The notes below the pieces were generated by a model. That model saw nothing but the letters and a program-made list of their open reading frames with translations, was not told the origin of the DNA and did not search any database. From Henriciella barbarensis (lineage in GTDB: Bacteria; Pseudomonadota; Alphaproteobacteria; Caulobacterales; Hyphomonadaceae): DNA of 64,000 bases. Positions 1-8,800 of the stretch are shown piece by piece. Both the position numbers and the translations under genes were made by a program. The DNA lies in the NCBI RefSeq assembly GCF_003576345.1, contig NZ_QWGB01000009.1, positions 124,001-188,000 on the forward strand. The letters are read 5' to 3'. The stretch's first letter is position 1. Every line of letters begins with the position of its first letter.

Positions 1-5
1 ACAGC

Positions 6-260
6 GTGAGGCCAGAGGGCCGCGCTGAAGCTTATCTGGGAAGCGAGCAATTCATCGGGGCTCGTAATATGGGAACGCGGCGCGACGCGCTGCTCGCCAA
101 CATCATCGCCTCGGTCGAACAGCTTCAGAGTCAGATGGGCGCAGGCAAGGTCACGGTATCGGGGCTGGAGTCGCGTGTGATCACCCAGCCATCAGGGCCT
201 CTGGTATTAGAGATATTCATTCCATACGAGATGAGCGCTGAATGGACCGCGGCCAATTAA
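6..260 (+). CDS. Hypothetical protein, possibly 5'-truncated by the window edge
   Basis: A short open frame that ends just before the convergent ttcA gene. It can start at a GTG at base 6 or at an ATG at base 69; the frame stays open to the left edge, so the true start may lie outside the window. The 62 residues from the ATG form a compact soluble protein with a predicted helix (DALLANIIASVEQLQSQMG) followed by alternating hydrophobic strands (VTVSGLESRV, LVLEIFIPYE). I recognise no family, signal peptide or catalytic motif. The 18-base gap to the ttcA stop holds no obvious terminator. Confidence 0.5.
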   Translation: MRPEGRAEAYLGSEQFIGARNMGTRRDALLANIIASVEQLQSQMGAGKVTVSGLESRVITQPSGPLVLEIFIPYEMSAEWTAAN

Positions 261-278
261 GGCCGACGAGAGGGCCGA

Positions 279-1157
279 CTAAAATGGCACGTTCGGATCG
301 TCCTCGCCTGTGCCGCCCAAGGCAAGGCCCGCAAAGTCGAAGACGCGCGGATCGTGTAGATGGCTCGGCCGTACGGTCGCCAGCGCATGCGCCATAACTT
401 GCCTGACGCCCGGCTTCTTACGCTCCCACTCGTCCAGCATGGCCTTCATGGCCTGACGCTGTAGGCCATCCTGTGATCCGCAGAGATTGCAGGGGATAAT
501 CGGAAATTCCATCGCCTCGGCGAACTTTGCAAGGTCATCCTCGGCGCAGGTGATCAGCGGGCGCAGCACGAAAAGATCGCCTGCATCATTGAGCAGCTTT
601 GGTGGCATCGCTGCCATACGGCCCCCATGGATGAGGTTCATCATGAAGGTCTCAAGCGCATCGTCGCGGTGATGACCGAGCACGATGGCCTCGCAGCCTT
701 CCTCACGCGCAACGCGGTAGAGAATGCCCCGGCGAAGGCGCGAACACATCGAACAGAAGGTCCGGTTCTCCGGCACTTTTTCGGTCACGATGGAATAGGT
801 GTCTTCGGTCTCGATCCGATATTTGACGCCAACCTTGTCCAGCCATCCCGGCAGGACGTGTTTGGGGAAACCGGGCTGGCCTTGATCGAGGTTGCAGGCA
901 ATCAGCTCCACCGGCAGCGCGCCCTGCCATTTGAGGTCGATCAGCGCGGCCAGCAGCCCATAGCTGTCCTTGCCACCCGACAGGCAGACCAGCCATTTCG
1001 GCGGCTCGCCCGTGCGGGCGCGGTCGACCATGCCATACTGGTCCACCGCCTGCAGCGCGCTGCGCACAATACGCTTGCGCAATTTCTTGAAGGACACGCT
1101 TTTCGGCACATCGGCAAAGAGCGGCGGGACAAGCCCTGTCATCTGATCGTCAGCCAT
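279..1157 (-). CDS. ttcA: tRNA 2-thiocytidine(32) synthetase TtcA
   Basis: Cytoplasmic ATP-dependent enzyme that thiolates cytidine 32 of some tRNAs using a [4Fe-4S] cluster. The PP-loop ATP-binding motif SGGKDS lies near residue 60. It is followed by the CSMC pair (near residue 135) and the CNLCG cysteine of the C-terminal part, the cysteines expected to hold the cluster; [15 protein letters not shown] is also typical. The start chosen (MADDQM) gives 292 residues, normal for the family; an upstream in-frame ATG at 1193 would add 12 unconserved residues. The preceding minus-strand gene ends at 1246, leaving 88 bases that contain a palindromic repeat. Confidence 0.93.
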   Translation of the reverse strand: MADDQMTGLVPPLFADVPKSVSFKKLRKRIVRSALQAVDQYGMVDRARTGEPPKWLVCLSGGKDSYGLLAALIDLKWQGALPVELIACNLDQGQPGFPKHVLPGWLDKVGVKYRIETEDTYSIVTEKVPENRTFCSMCSRLRRGILYRVAREEGCEAIVLGHHRDDALETFMMNLIHGGRMAAMPPKLLNDAGDLFVLRPLITCAEDDLAKFAEAMEFPIIPCNLCGSQDGLQRQAMKAMLDEWERKKPGVRQVMAHALATVRPSHLHDPRVFDFAGLALGGTGEDDPNVPF

Positions 1158-1207
1158 GGGGGCGTCTATGCCACAGAGCCGCAGGCCCGTCATCCGACGG
1201 CGTCAGG

Positions 1208-1244
1208 CCCCCTCCGCCTGCCGGGACCTTCCCCGCAGGTGGGG
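1208..1244. repeat. Intergenic palindromic repeat unit
   Basis: An imperfect hairpin between two minus-strand genes. CCTGC (1217-1221) pairs with GCAGG (1235-1239) and GGGA (1223-1226) with TCCC (1230-1233), around a CCT loop, flanked by CCCC and GGGG runs that extend the stem. It resembles the short GC-rich palindromes scattered between genes in alphaproteobacterial genomes. A second cluster of stem-loops lies at 14,034-14,108. It could also act as a weak transcription attenuator. Confidence 0.45.
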
Positions 1245-1245
1245 C

Positions 1246-1572
1246 TTAGAAAACGTCCTCACTGCCGCTGACCGTGACCGGCCGTACCCGCCGGTAGAGC
1301 CAGATACCGGCTGTCATTGCTGCAGCGGCGATGACCCCTTGAATGGCGATGATGATTGGGAAAAAGATGAGCGCGGGCAACATCGCCATCATGTCTCCCA
1401 CGCCCGAATAGGCCTCGCCATTGATTGTCGCTGTGCCGCCGCCTGCGGTCATGACCACCATGATCAAAAGAAAGGGGATGAACAGCAGGGTCCAGCCGCA
1501 GACCCAGCCGACAAAGAAGAGTTTGTAAGCGCTGCCATAGCTGAGTTGCCCGCGTCTCTGCCTGATCTGCAT
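1246..1572 (-). CDS. Small two-helix membrane protein of unknown function
   Basis: A 108-residue protein with a basic N-terminus (MQIRQRRGQ) and two long hydrophobic segments, roughly residues 15-42 (FFVGWVCGWTLLFIPFLL) and 62-97 (MMAMLPALIFFPIIIAIQG to GIWLYRR), separated by a polar GGGTATINGEAYSG loop. It is probably an inner-membrane protein with both ends in the cytoplasm. I see no catalytic motif and recognise no family. The frame is open to 1698, but the ATG at 1572 has a purine-rich AGAGGG about 8 bases upstream and the extra upstream residues look non-coding. It lies upstream of ttcA and may share its transcript across the palindromic repeat. Confidence 0.6.
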   Translation of the reverse strand: MQIRQRRGQLSYGSAYKLFFVGWVCGWTLLFIPFLLIMVVMTAGGGTATINGEAYSGVGDMMAMLPALIFFPIIIAIQGVIAAAAMTAGIWLYRRVRPVTVSGSEDVF

Positions 1573-1840
1573 TCTCTTGGCCCTCTTTCTCGCCGTATGG
1601 TTTGTTGCAAGCGACACCGTCAACGGATTCGCGCCGGGCGGAATACCGGTCTGATCGAAGTCTGCCACAAGCGAGCGCGCCGTCTGATACTCCCGCAAGG
1701 TTTGCAGACAGAGTCGGACTGAAGCTCGGGAAAGCGGGCAAATGGTCCGCGACCAGCCCCACCGCGCGGCTCAGGTGTGCCGATCGCTGCACCGGCATAA
1801 ACACCGCCAGTACACCATCACTGCACCATGAAAACACGCG
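1573..1840. other. Non-coding stretch upstream of the small membrane protein gene
   Basis: Together with the hairpin at 1841-1881 this forms a gap of about 325 bases between two minus-strand genes. A GAGTC (GANTC) site lies near 1714. I see no gene with credible codon use, RNA gene or clear promoter hexamer pair. It presumably carries the promoter of the small membrane protein gene. Confidence 0.4.
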
Positions 1841-1881
1841 ACTATCCGACCGGATGAAAAGTGCCCATCCGGTCGGATAGT
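1841..1881 (-). terminator. Perfect 16-bp inverted repeat, likely terminator of the acyl-CoA synthetase gene
   Basis: ACTATCCGACCGGATG (1841-1856) and its exact complement (1866-1881) flank a 9-base loop. The hairpin lies 17 bases past the stop codon of the minus-strand acyl-CoA synthetase gene. Reading the minus strand, the hairpin is followed by CGCGTGTTTTC, so the U-tract is weak and displaced. Transcript-end protection or a protein-binding palindrome are alternatives. Confidence 0.6.
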
Positions 1882-1898
1882 TCACGTGTCTCGAGACC

Positions 1899-3530
1899 TC
1901 AGGCCGAAACGCCGAGGCTGTCCATCGCGTACGATTTGATCGACTTGTAGTCCGCCTTGCCATTTGGCGCGCGGCCAAGGCCGTCCTTGAACAGGATACG
2001 CTTGGGTGCCTTGTAGCGGGCAAGCTGTGTCTGGACGAAAGCGCGCAGCGTGTCTTCGTCGACAGACGCGCCGTCATTGAGCTCGACCACGGCCGTCACC
2101 GCCTGGCCCCACTTTTCATCGGCAAGGCCCACGACCAACGCATCGCGCACAGCATCATGATTCTTGAGGGCTTCTTCGACCTCTTCAGGGTAGATCTTCT
2201 CACCCGCCGAGTTGATACAGTTGGACCCGCGCCCAAGCAGCGTGATCGTGCCGTCCTCCTCGACCGTGCACCAGTCGCCTGGCACCGCATAGCGTACGCC
2301 ATCGACCTCCCAGAAGGTCGATTTGGTCTTCTCGGCATCCTTATAATAGCCGAGCGGAACGGCGCCGCCGCGGGCGATAAAGCCGGGCTCGCCAGAGCCG
2401 GCTTTCACTTCGCGCCGGTCTTCGGTGAAGACCTTGCAACTGTCGCCGATCTCGAATCGGGCCGTCTTCTGCGTGCCTTCAGCCGTCGTCACCGACATGC
2501 CGAAACCAACCGCTTCGGACGCGCCAAAGCTGTCCATCAGGGCGACCTGTGGCATGTGTTCGATGAGGCCGCGCTTGACCTCCATCGACCACATTACGCC
2601 AGAGCTGGTGATGGTCTGAACCGATGAAAGGTCATATTTTCCAGGGTTCTCGTTCAGCACGCGGAGCATGGGCTTTGCAAAGGCATCGCCCACAATCGCC
2701 ATTGCCGTCACGCCGCGCCGGTCGACTGTCGACCAGAGCTCTTCAGGGTCGAACGTCTTGGTGTTCTCCAGCGTCACGATACACCCACCAGCGATGATGG
2801 AGCCCATGGCGGTGAACAGGCCGGTGCCATGCATAAGGGGGCAGGCAGGCAGCTGGCGCGAGTGCTTTCCGGCTTCATGGGTCCAGGCAATGTGCTCTTC
2901 CATGGTCTCCGGTGCAGAGCCATAGATCTTGACCATCGACTCGCGAGAGCTCTCGCGCCAGATCTTGTGGCTCCACATCACGCCCTTGGGCATGCCGGTG
3001 GTGCCGCCGGTATAGAGGAAGATGAGATCATCGTCGGAGCGTTCGATGCCGAGCGGGGCGCCGTCACCCTTCGCCGCAAGGGTCTCATAATCGACCGCGA
3101 ATTCAGGCGTGTCAGAGCCATCGCCGCCAATCTCGACCCAGACTTTCACTTTCGGCAGGCGCTCACGGACCCGTTCGACATGCTCACGGAACTCGCGGTC
3201 AAAAAAGACGATGGCGGAGTCCGAATTGTCAAAAATATAGGTCAGCTCATCGTCGAGATAACGATAATTGACGTTCACATGGGTGAAGCGGCCTTTGAAG
3301 CAGGCGACCAGGGCTTCCATGTATTCGGGCTGGTTGCGCAGATAGAAGCCGGCCTTGTCGCCCGTCTCGACGCCCATTGCGCGCAGTTCGCGCGCAAGAT
3401 TGTTCGAGCGCTTCGTCATTTCCGGCCAGCTTATGACCCGGTCGCCATGAATGAGGGCAGGGTGTTCCTCACCAAGCTCTGCCCCGACAGCGTCAAGCAT
3501 GTCCCCGAGATTGTAGATGCTATCGCCCAT
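1899..3530 (-). CDS. Acyl-CoA synthetase (AMP-binding, ANL superfamily)
   Basis: A 543-residue soluble adenylate-forming ligase that would activate a carboxylic acid, probably a fatty or branched acid, to its CoA thioester via an acyl-AMP. The phosphate-binding loop reads YTGGTTGMPKGVMWSHK near residue 180. GASEAVGFGMS, the GRGSNCINSAGEKIYPEEVE hinge region and the C-terminal PNGKADYK with the catalytic lysine are all present. The start is the ATG at 3530, preceded by AGGAACGG about 7 bases upstream; 22 extra upstream residues are unlikely. It stands alone between a hairpin downstream and rnhB upstream. The substrate cannot be told from sequence; closest in style are fadD-like enzymes of actinobacteria and alphaproteobacteria. 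Confidence 0.88.
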   Translation of the reverse strand: MGDSIYNLGDMLDAVGAELGEEHPALIHGDRVISWPEMTKRSNNLARELRAMGVETGDKAGFYLRNQPEYMEALVACFKGRFTHVNVNYRYLDDELTYIFDNSDSAIVFFDREFREHVERVRERLPKVKVWVEIGGDGSDTPEFAVDYETLAAKGDGAPLGIERSDDDLIFLYTGGTTGMPKGVMWSHKIWRESSRESMVKIYGSAPETMEEHIAWTHEAGKHSRQLPACPLMHGTGLFTAMGSIIAGGCIVTLENTKTFDPEELWSTVDRRGVTAMAIVGDAFAKPMLRVLNENPGKYDLSSVQTITSSGVMWSMEVKRGLIEHMPQVALMDSFGASEAVGFGMSVTTAEGTQKTARFEIGDSCKVFTEDRREVKAGSGEPGFIARGGAVPLGYYKDAEKTKSTFWEVDGVRYAVPGDWCTVEEDGTITLLGRGSNCINSAGEKIYPEEVEEALKNHDAVRDALVVGLADEKWGQAVTAVVELNDGASVDEDTLRAFVQTQLARYKAPKRILFKDGLGRAPNGKADYKSIKSYAMDSLGVSA

Positions 3531-3627
3531 GATGTGCCGTTCCTCCGCAAGCTCTTTTCTGTTTCGCTCAGTGTAGAGCGAAATCAGCGGTCTCACGAGG
3601 GGTTACGTGGCGTCGGGGGAGGGGTGT

Positions 3628-4191
3628 TCAGGCCGCTCTGAGGGCGCGGGCGACGGGCGCGAAGCTCCGACGGTGACAGGCACAGGGGCCTAGCGTTTCA
3701 AGCGCCTCGGCATGGGCGGCGGTGCCATAGCCCTTATGCTGGCTGAAGCCATAGCCAGGATAGCGATGACAGAGCTCCGCCATCGCGCGGTCACGGGCCA
3801 CCTTGGCGAGGATGGAGGCAGCTGAGATCGAAGGTTCTGTCAGGTCACCTTTCACGATGGCGCGGGCCGGACAGGGCAGCTCCTTCGGCATGCAATTGCC
3901 ATCGATGATGAGCTCGCCGGGGACCAGCCCCATAATGGCGATCGCGCGGGTCATGGCGAGGAAGGTCGCTTCGCGGATATTGAGCTGGTCGACCTCTGCC
4001 GGGCTCGCCCAGCCAATGCCAAACGTTACCGCCTTGGCCTTGATCTCAGGGTAGAGCGCTTCGCGCGCCACCTCGGTCATCTTCTTGGAATCGGTCAGCC
4101 CCTCAATGGGTTGGCTGTCGTCGAGAATGACCGCGCCAGCCGTCACCGGACCGGCCCATGGTCCGCGCCCGGCCTCGTCAACGCCGCAGAT
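3628..4191 (-). CDS. rnhB: Ribonuclease HII
   Basis: Endonuclease that cleaves the RNA strand of RNA-DNA hybrids and removes single ribonucleotides misincorporated in DNA. The first active-site block, GVDEAGRGPWAGPV, sits at the very N-terminus and supplies the catalytic Asp-Glu. Further family motifs are LTDSKK, the IDGN segment, SAASILAKVARDR and HKGYGTAAH. The chosen start (MICGVDEAG) has AGGGAC about 8 bases upstream and gives 187 residues; ATGs at 4206 and 4266 in the same frame would lengthen it by 5 or 25 residues, the latter overlapping the divergent gene. In several alphaproteobacteria rnhB neighbours ccrM; that is not the case here. Confidence 0.92.
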   Translation of the reverse strand: MCGVDEAGRGPWAGPVTAGAVILDDSQPIEGLTDSKKMTEVAREALYPEIKAKAVTFGIGWASPAEVDQLNIREATFLAMTRAIAIMGLVPGELIIDGNCMPKELPCPARAIVKGDLTEPSISAASILAKVARDRAMAELCHRYPGYGFSQHKGYGTAAHAEALETLGPCACHRRSFAPVARALRAA

Positions 4192-4246
4192 CATCGCTAT
4201 GTCCCTCATCACGAAAACAGAACCACGATTCCTGAAGGATTTCCTT

Positions 4247-5218
4247 ATGAGCGGCGCATATTGCATTCAGATGAGTGAACTTGGCGGCCCGGACGTGTTG
4301 AAAAAGACACAAATGGAGCCGCGTGAGCCAGGCCCCGGCGAAGTTCTGGTGCGCCAGTCTGCGGCGGGTCTCAACTTCATCGACACCTACTTCCGCACCG
4401 GCCTTTATCCGGCGAAGCTGCCTTTCACGCCAGGTCAGGAAGGCGCCGGCGTCGTCGAAACGGTCGGTGAGGGCGTTGAGACGCTGAAGGTCGGTGACCG
4501 CGTTACCTATCTCGGTCAGGGCACCTACGCGACCCACTTTACGGGCCCGGCCTCCCGCATGCTGAAACTGCCGGAGGGTATCAGCGAGGAGGAAGGCGCA
4601 GCCGTCGTCCTGAAAGGACTGACCGCGTGGATGCTGCTCTTCGAAGTCTACCGTCCGCAGCCCGGCGAAACGGCGCTCGTCTGGGCACCTGTTGGCGGGG
4701 TGGGGTCTCTGCTTGTGCCATGGGCGACCTCCATGGGTGTGCGCGTTATCGCGGTGACCTCAAACGATGAAAAGGCCGAGCTGGCGAAGAAGTCGGGCGC
4801 GGCAGACGTCATCATGTCGAGCGATGATGTCGCGAGCCGTGTACGTGCCCTGACAGATGGCAAAGGCGTCGATGTTGCCTATGACAGCGTCGGCAAGGAC
4901 TCTGCCAAGGCATCGCTGGACAGCCTGAAGAGCCGCGGCTGGTTCGTGACTTATGGCAATGCCTCGGGGGCGGTCGAGCCGCTGGCCCCTGGCGAGCTTA
5001 ACCGGCGCGGATCGCTTGTCATGACACGGCCTGGCCTCTTCCACTTTGTTGCGGATGAGGCAGGCCTCAAGCGGGGCGCAGCCGCGCTTTTCGGCGCCAT
5101 GCGGGCCGGCACGCTGAAGGCGCAGATCGGCCAGACATTCGATCTTGCCGATGCGCCAGATGCGCACCGGGCCATTGAAAGTGGAAAGACGATCGGTGCT
5201 ACGTTATTGAAGCCCTGA
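4247..5218 (+). CDS. NADPH:quinone oxidoreductase, zinc-free MDR family
   Basis: A 323-residue medium-chain dehydrogenase/reductase of the Qor type, which would reduce quinones with NADPH. AGLNFIDTYFRTGLYP and FTPGQEGAGVVE are hallmark N-terminal segments of bacterial quinone oxidoreductase. The cofactor-binding fold follows with APVGGVGSLLVPWA near residue 145, in which the usual Gly-rich AxxGGVG loop is visible; there are no zinc-binding cysteines. The start MSGAYCIQM has AAGGA about 9 bases upstream. It is divergent from rnhB with a gap of about 55 bases that must hold both promoters. The following amidase gene begins 32 bases downstream and may be co-transcribed. Confidence 0.9.
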   Translation: MSGAYCIQMSELGGPDVLKKTQMEPREPGPGEVLVRQSAAGLNFIDTYFRTGLYPAKLPFTPGQEGAGVVETVGEGVETLKVGDRVTYLGQGTYATHFTGPASRMLKLPEGISEEEGAAVVLKGLTAWMLLFEVYRPQPGETALVWAPVGGVGSLLVPWATSMGVRVIAVTSNDEKAELAKKSGAADVIMSSDDVASRVRALTDGKGVDVAYDSVGKDSAKASLDSLKSRGWFVTYGNASGAVEPLAPGELNRRGSLVMTRPGLFHFVADEAGLKRGAAALFGAMRAGTLKAQIGQTFDLADAPDAHRAIESGKTIGATLLKP

Positions 5219-5250
5219 ACGGGCTTATAATGGACAGGTGGGGGACCTGC

Positions 5251-6630
5251 ATGACCAATATATCCGAACTCGGTACAGCTACGGCGCTGCAGACAGCAGA
5301 TCTTGTTAGACGCGGGGAAGTGTCCGCGCTTGAGGTTTGCGACGCAGCCATCGACCGGATCGAAAGCCGCGATGGCCCGATCAATGCGGTGGTCGTGAGG
5401 GATTTCGAACGTGCGCGCGCTTCAGCGAGATCAATAGACACCTCGCGGACCAAAGAAGATGAACGACCGCTGCTCGGCGTCGCCATGACGGTAAAGGAAT
5501 CGAACGACGTCTGCGGATTGCCGACGACGTGGGGCTTTACCGAGTTTGCTGATTACACGCCCGAACAAGATGCGGTTGCTGTCGAGCGTTTGAAAGCTGC
5601 CGGTGCGGTGATTTTGGGCAAGACCAATGCTCCCGTGGCGCTCGCTGACTGGCAGACGGTCAACCCCGTCTACGGCCGGACCGTCAATCCGCATGACCAT
5701 GCGCGGTCTCCGGGTGGGTCATCTGGAGGCGCGGGTGCGGCCCTGGCGGCTGGAATGGTACCTCTGGAGCTGGGGTCCGACATTGGCGGTTCTATTCGAA
5801 TTCCGGCGAATTTCTGCGGCGTCTACGGCCATAAACCAACCTATGGCGTGATCCCTTTGCAAGGGCATGGGTTCCCGGGAACGGACGGGGTCGATGTCCC
5901 TCTCGCGGTTGTCGGTCCTCTCGCCAGGTCTGCGAAAGATCTGACGACCGCCCTTTCGGTGATGAGCGGTAGCGCCGTGCCCGGCTGGAAGCTCGACATG
6001 AAGCCTCCCCGGCATCGGGAATTGGAAGAGTACAGGGTTCTGGTTCTACCGGGCGATGGCCTGCCGCCCGTCGCGGACGATGTGGCGACCGCGATTAATG
6101 AGTTCGTGAAGTCACTCGACGACGCAGGCGTCGACATCGCGATGCATGCCGATGGGCTGCCCGACTTCTCCGTCGCTCAGGCCAATTATGTTGCGATGCT
6201 CACAGCCATAACGACGCGCGGTACACCCGGTGCTGAGCCAATCGATGCTCATGCTTGGATGGACCTTGTCGACGCGCAGATGCGCCTGCAGCGACAGTGG
6301 AATGAAGTTTTCCGGGATTTCGATATTGTGCTGGCGCCAACGGCGAGTTCTACAGCCTTTCCTCATATGGACGAGCCAGACTGGCATGACCGGCCCTACA
6401 CTGTGAACGGCGAAAGGGTAAATTACGGCGTCCAGGTCTTTTGGGCTGGGCTGGCGACCTATCCCGGCCTGCCGTCCACAGCGATGCCACTATCGACAAG
6501 TGCTGAGGGATTGCCGACAGGGCTCCAGGCGCTGGGGGGGCAATTCGAAGATCTGACGACTCTCAAATTCGCGGAGCTTGTTGAGCAAGCGGGCCTGACG
6601 CTAGACCCTGCGGCCAGCATTTCGCGGTAA
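5251..6630 (+). CDS. Amidase (amidase-signature family)
   Basis: A 459-residue amidase-signature hydrolase acting on an unknown amide. The Ser-cisSer-Lys triad is complete: the lysine in MTVKESND, the first serine in the SPGGSSGGAGAALAAG block and the nucleophile in SDIGGSIRIPANFCG. GHKPTYGVIP completes the signature. The start MTNISEL follows an AGGTGGGGG purine run about 7 bases upstream; an ATG at 5230 in frame would overlap that run. The substrate is open: GatA is unlikely because no gatC or gatB is adjacent. Codon use is slightly less biased than in the neighbours, which may hint at acquisition, but the signal is weak. Confidence 0.88.
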   Translation: MTNISELGTATALQTADLVRRGEVSALEVCDAAIDRIESRDGPINAVVVRDFERARASARSIDTSRTKEDERPLLGVAMTVKESNDVCGLPTTWGFTEFADYTPEQDAVAVERLKAAGAVILGKTNAPVALADWQTVNPVYGRTVNPHDHARSPGGSSGGAGAALAAGMVPLELGSDIGGSIRIPANFCGVYGHKPTYGVIPLQGHGFPGTDGVDVPLAVVGPLARSAKDLTTALSVMSGSAVPGWKLDMKPPRHRELEEYRVLVLPGDGLPPVADDVATAINEFVKSLDDAGVDIAMHADGLPDFSVAQANYVAMLTAITTRGTPGAEPIDAHAWMDLVDAQMRLQRQWNEVFRDFDIVLAPTASSTAFPHMDEPDWHDRPYTVNGERVNYGVQVFWAGLATYPGLPSTAMPLSTSAEGLPTGLQALGGQFEDLTTLKFAELVEQAGLTLDPAASISR

Positions 6631-6741
6631 CTGGCGCTTGAGCGTCAAGCCCGGTAGTCCTCAGCGAGGTCTGGCCAACTTTCCCGTCCAGTAAAGGATG
6701 TCAGGAACCATAGGAAAAGTCTGGCCAGAGCTTGATGATTA

Positions 6742-6960
6742 TCAGGACGGCTTTTCTTCGTATTTGAAGCCGATCTCGATGCAGACCTGATAGTAGGCGA
6801 CCTGGCCATTTTCGATATAACCGCGGGTCTCGGTCACGTGGAACCAGTCCATGTTGCGGATCGTCTTGCTCGCGCTTTTCAGCGCGCCATTGATCGCTTC
6901 CTCGATGCTGGTTTTCGACGTGCCGACGACTTTGGTCATTGCGAACGTGTCAGTGGACAT
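6742..6960 (-). CDS. Dodecin family flavin-binding protein
   Basis: A 72-residue dodecin, the small protein that assembles into hollow dodecamers and binds and buffers flavins (in bacteria FMN or riboflavin). The sequence KVVGTSKTSIEEAINGAL, the ASKTIRNMDWFHVTETRG segment containing the flavin-stacking tryptophan, and the terminal VAYYQVCIEIGFKYE strand match the family in order and length. The chosen ATG at 6960 has AAAGGA about 6 bases upstream. It is monocistronic, with about 110 non-coding bases downstream in which I see nothing clear. Confidence 0.92.
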   Translation of the reverse strand: MSTDTFAMTKVVGTSKTSIEEAINGALKSASKTIRNMDWFHVTETRGYIENGQVAYYQVCIEIGFKYEEKPS

Positions 6961-7041
6961 AAGTATTCCTTTCTCGATCTGTGACCCAAGCAACTAGTCC
7001 ACCCGGCTCGTGTTCCGCCCGGCCCGCAAAAAAACTTCTCC

Positions 7042-7902
7042 TTAACGCGGCGGCGGGTCTTCAGATTCGATTTGCTTCTTCAGCTCTGTGACCTTGTAGT
7101 TGGCGTCATCAGAGCCGGGGGGAGCCTGACGCTTGAGCGCATCCTCAATCTCGTCCCATCTTTCTTTCGCGCCTTCGCGGGCCACAGCATGGGTCATGAT
7201 CAGCCACTCACCCATGATTGCGCCTTCAACGGCAGCACCTGCAGCCTTGGAGGCCGGCATGCCTCTCGCCATAAGTTTCTCGCCTGTGCGCAGGGCTTCA
7301 CCGTCCTCTTCCAGCCCGGCCTTTTCCCGGCTGGCATAGAAGCCTGTGTTAACGAGGCCCGGACAAAAGACGCTAATGGCGACGCTTTCCGGCATTTCCC
7401 GGCGCATGACATCGGCGAGGCCCAGAATGGCGTGCTTGGTGCCCGTATAGAGACCCGCGCCATCGTGCTGGAAACCCAGGCTGTGTTCAGAGCCTGTAAA
7501 ACAGATCCGGCCCTGTTCGCCGCGATCAATCCAGCGCCGGGCGAAGGCCCGGGCCGTCATCCAGCTTCCCTTCACATTGGTGCCGTATTGCAGGTCGAAC
7601 TCCTGCGGCGTCGCCTCAAGGAGAGGTGCGTCGAATTGCAAACCGGCATTCGCAAAGACCAGATCGACCCTGCCAAGCTGTTCAAAGGCTTCGTCGGCCA
7701 TCGCCTCAACATCGGACTCCACGGAAACGTCAGTCTCAACAGGAAACGCATTCTCACCAAGTTCGCTTGCGGCGAGCTTCAGGGCATCCCTGTCCATGTC
7801 AACGATCACGGCCTTGCCGCCTCGCTGAACGATGTGCCGCGCCATCTCCAGTCCCATGCCGGAGGCACCGCCTGTCACGACGGCATTCTTCGACTGTGCC
7901 AT
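7042..7902 (-). CDS. Short-chain dehydrogenase/reductase
   Basis: A 286-residue classical SDR. The nucleotide-binding motif TGGASGMG is at residues 10-17; an acidic residue at the end of the second strand (VDMD) suggests preference for NAD(H). NAG (ANAGLQ), the catalytic serine in ITGSEHSLG-like FTGSEHSLGF, and YxxxK (YTGTKHA) are present. The substrate is unknown. The ATG at 7902 is preceded by TAGGAGA, a strong ribosome-binding site. The gene starts 10 bases after the stop of the upstream M23 peptidase gene and is probably the last gene of the DUF2093-M23-SDR unit. The C-terminal 40 residues are unusually charged (KERWDEIEDALKRQ, VTELKKQIESEDPPPR). Confidence 0.88.
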   Translation of the reverse strand: MAQSKNAVVTGGASGMGLEMARHIVQRGGKAVIVDMDRDALKLAASELGENAFPVETDVSVESDVEAMADEAFEQLGRVDLVFANAGLQFDAPLLEATPQEFDLQYGTNVKGSWMTARAFARRWIDRGEQGRICFTGSEHSLGFQHDGAGLYTGTKHAILGLADVMRREMPESVAISVFCPGLVNTGFYASREKAGLEEDGEALRTGEKLMARGMPASKAAGAAVEGAIMGEWLIMTHAVAREGAKERWDEIEDALKRQAPPGSDDANYKVTELKKQIESEDPPPR

Positions 7903-7912
7903 TTGGATTCTC

Positions 7913-8800
7913 CTACTGAGGCTCCAGCGCCAGTAGAAGCGCCGGGTCAATGTAGAAATCCTCATCCCGGTTCAGGGTTGCCTGATTTCTCCATTTTACT
8001 GCCCAGTGGAGGTGGGGGCCGGTTGTGCGGCCAGTATTGCCGGAAAGACCGATCTGCTCGCCGGCTTCAACTTCGTCGCCGGCGGTCACGTCGACTTTCG
8101 ACATGTGCATGAAGACAGAGACCAGTCCTTGTCCGTGATTGAGGAAGACCGCGCCGCCCTCATAATAGAGGTCGGGGTCGCCAAGGATCACCGTGCCGGG
8201 CGCTGGCGCTATGATCGGCGTGCCGATCGGGGTCGCAATGTCATAGCCCTGGTGAACCGAGACCTTCTCACAGGTTTCACCATCCGCGCCCGTGCCGGTA
8301 TATTTGCGTTCGGGGCCGAACGGCGAAGAGGCGCGTCCTTCGGCGGGACGCCTGAAGCCGAGACTTGCGCCGGGACCATCATTAAAGGTTTCGAACGCGT
8401 CTCTCTTCTTCAGCCAGCTTTCCTCGACCTCGGCGAGCTGCTGCGGCGTTCGGGCATCGACCTTGTCGCAATCGAGACCACGCAGGAGACGGAAATCATC
8501 GCTGCGAGTAGCAATCTCGACAGATATCGGTTCGCCAGTTGTGGGCGTCAGGACGAGAGGGCTGGCTTCGTGGCGCGTGAGGCCGACAGTGACGATCCCG
8601 TCAGCATCGGTACGCACGTCGCGTGCGCCGGTGCCGTCTTTGCCTGCAACGCGGATCGATGTGTCTGCCGGGCCGGTACAGACGAGAAGACCGCCCTGTT
8701 TGGCAGCACCTGAGCACGATAGCGATGCGGTGTCAGCGCTGGCTGGAAGGGCGAAAAGCCCCGCCGAAACGATCAGTCCAAGGCAGGCTACCCGCTTCAT
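7913..8800 (-). CDS. M23 family zinc metallopeptidase, exported
   Basis: A 295-residue exported protein with an N-terminal signal peptide (MKRVACLGLIVSAGLFALPASA) and a C-terminal LytM domain, a fold that cuts peptide cross-links in peptidoglycan. The zinc ligands are intact: HQGYD in the first motif, the histidine in FMHMSKVDV and the HLHW pair. The conserved APAPGTVI and GNTGRTTGPH loops are present too, so the enzyme should be active rather than an EnvC-like activator. The N-terminal 130 residues contain paired cysteines and look like an all-beta accessory domain without a recognised family. Its start overlaps the DUF2093 gene by four bases (ATGA), so the two are translationally coupled. 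Confidence 0.9.
   Translation of the reverse strand: MKRVACLGLIVSAGLFALPASADTASLSCSGAAKQGGLLVCTGPADTSIRVAGKDGTGARDVRTDADGIVTVGLTRHEASPLVLTPTTGEPISVEIATRSDDFRLLRGLDCDKVDARTPQQLAEVEESWLKKRDAFETFNDGPGASLGFRRPAEGRASSPFGPERKYTGTGADGETCEKVSVHQGYDIATPIGTPIIAPAPGTVILGDPDLYYEGGAVFLNHGQGLVSVFMHMSKVDVTAGDEVEAGEQIGLSGNTGRTTGPHLHWAVKWRNQATLNRDEDFYIDPALLLALEPQ

Noticed and set aside
5251-6630. Amidase as GatA of the tRNA amidotransferase
   Set aside because: No gatB or gatC nearby, and the sequence outside the amidase signature does not resemble GatA.
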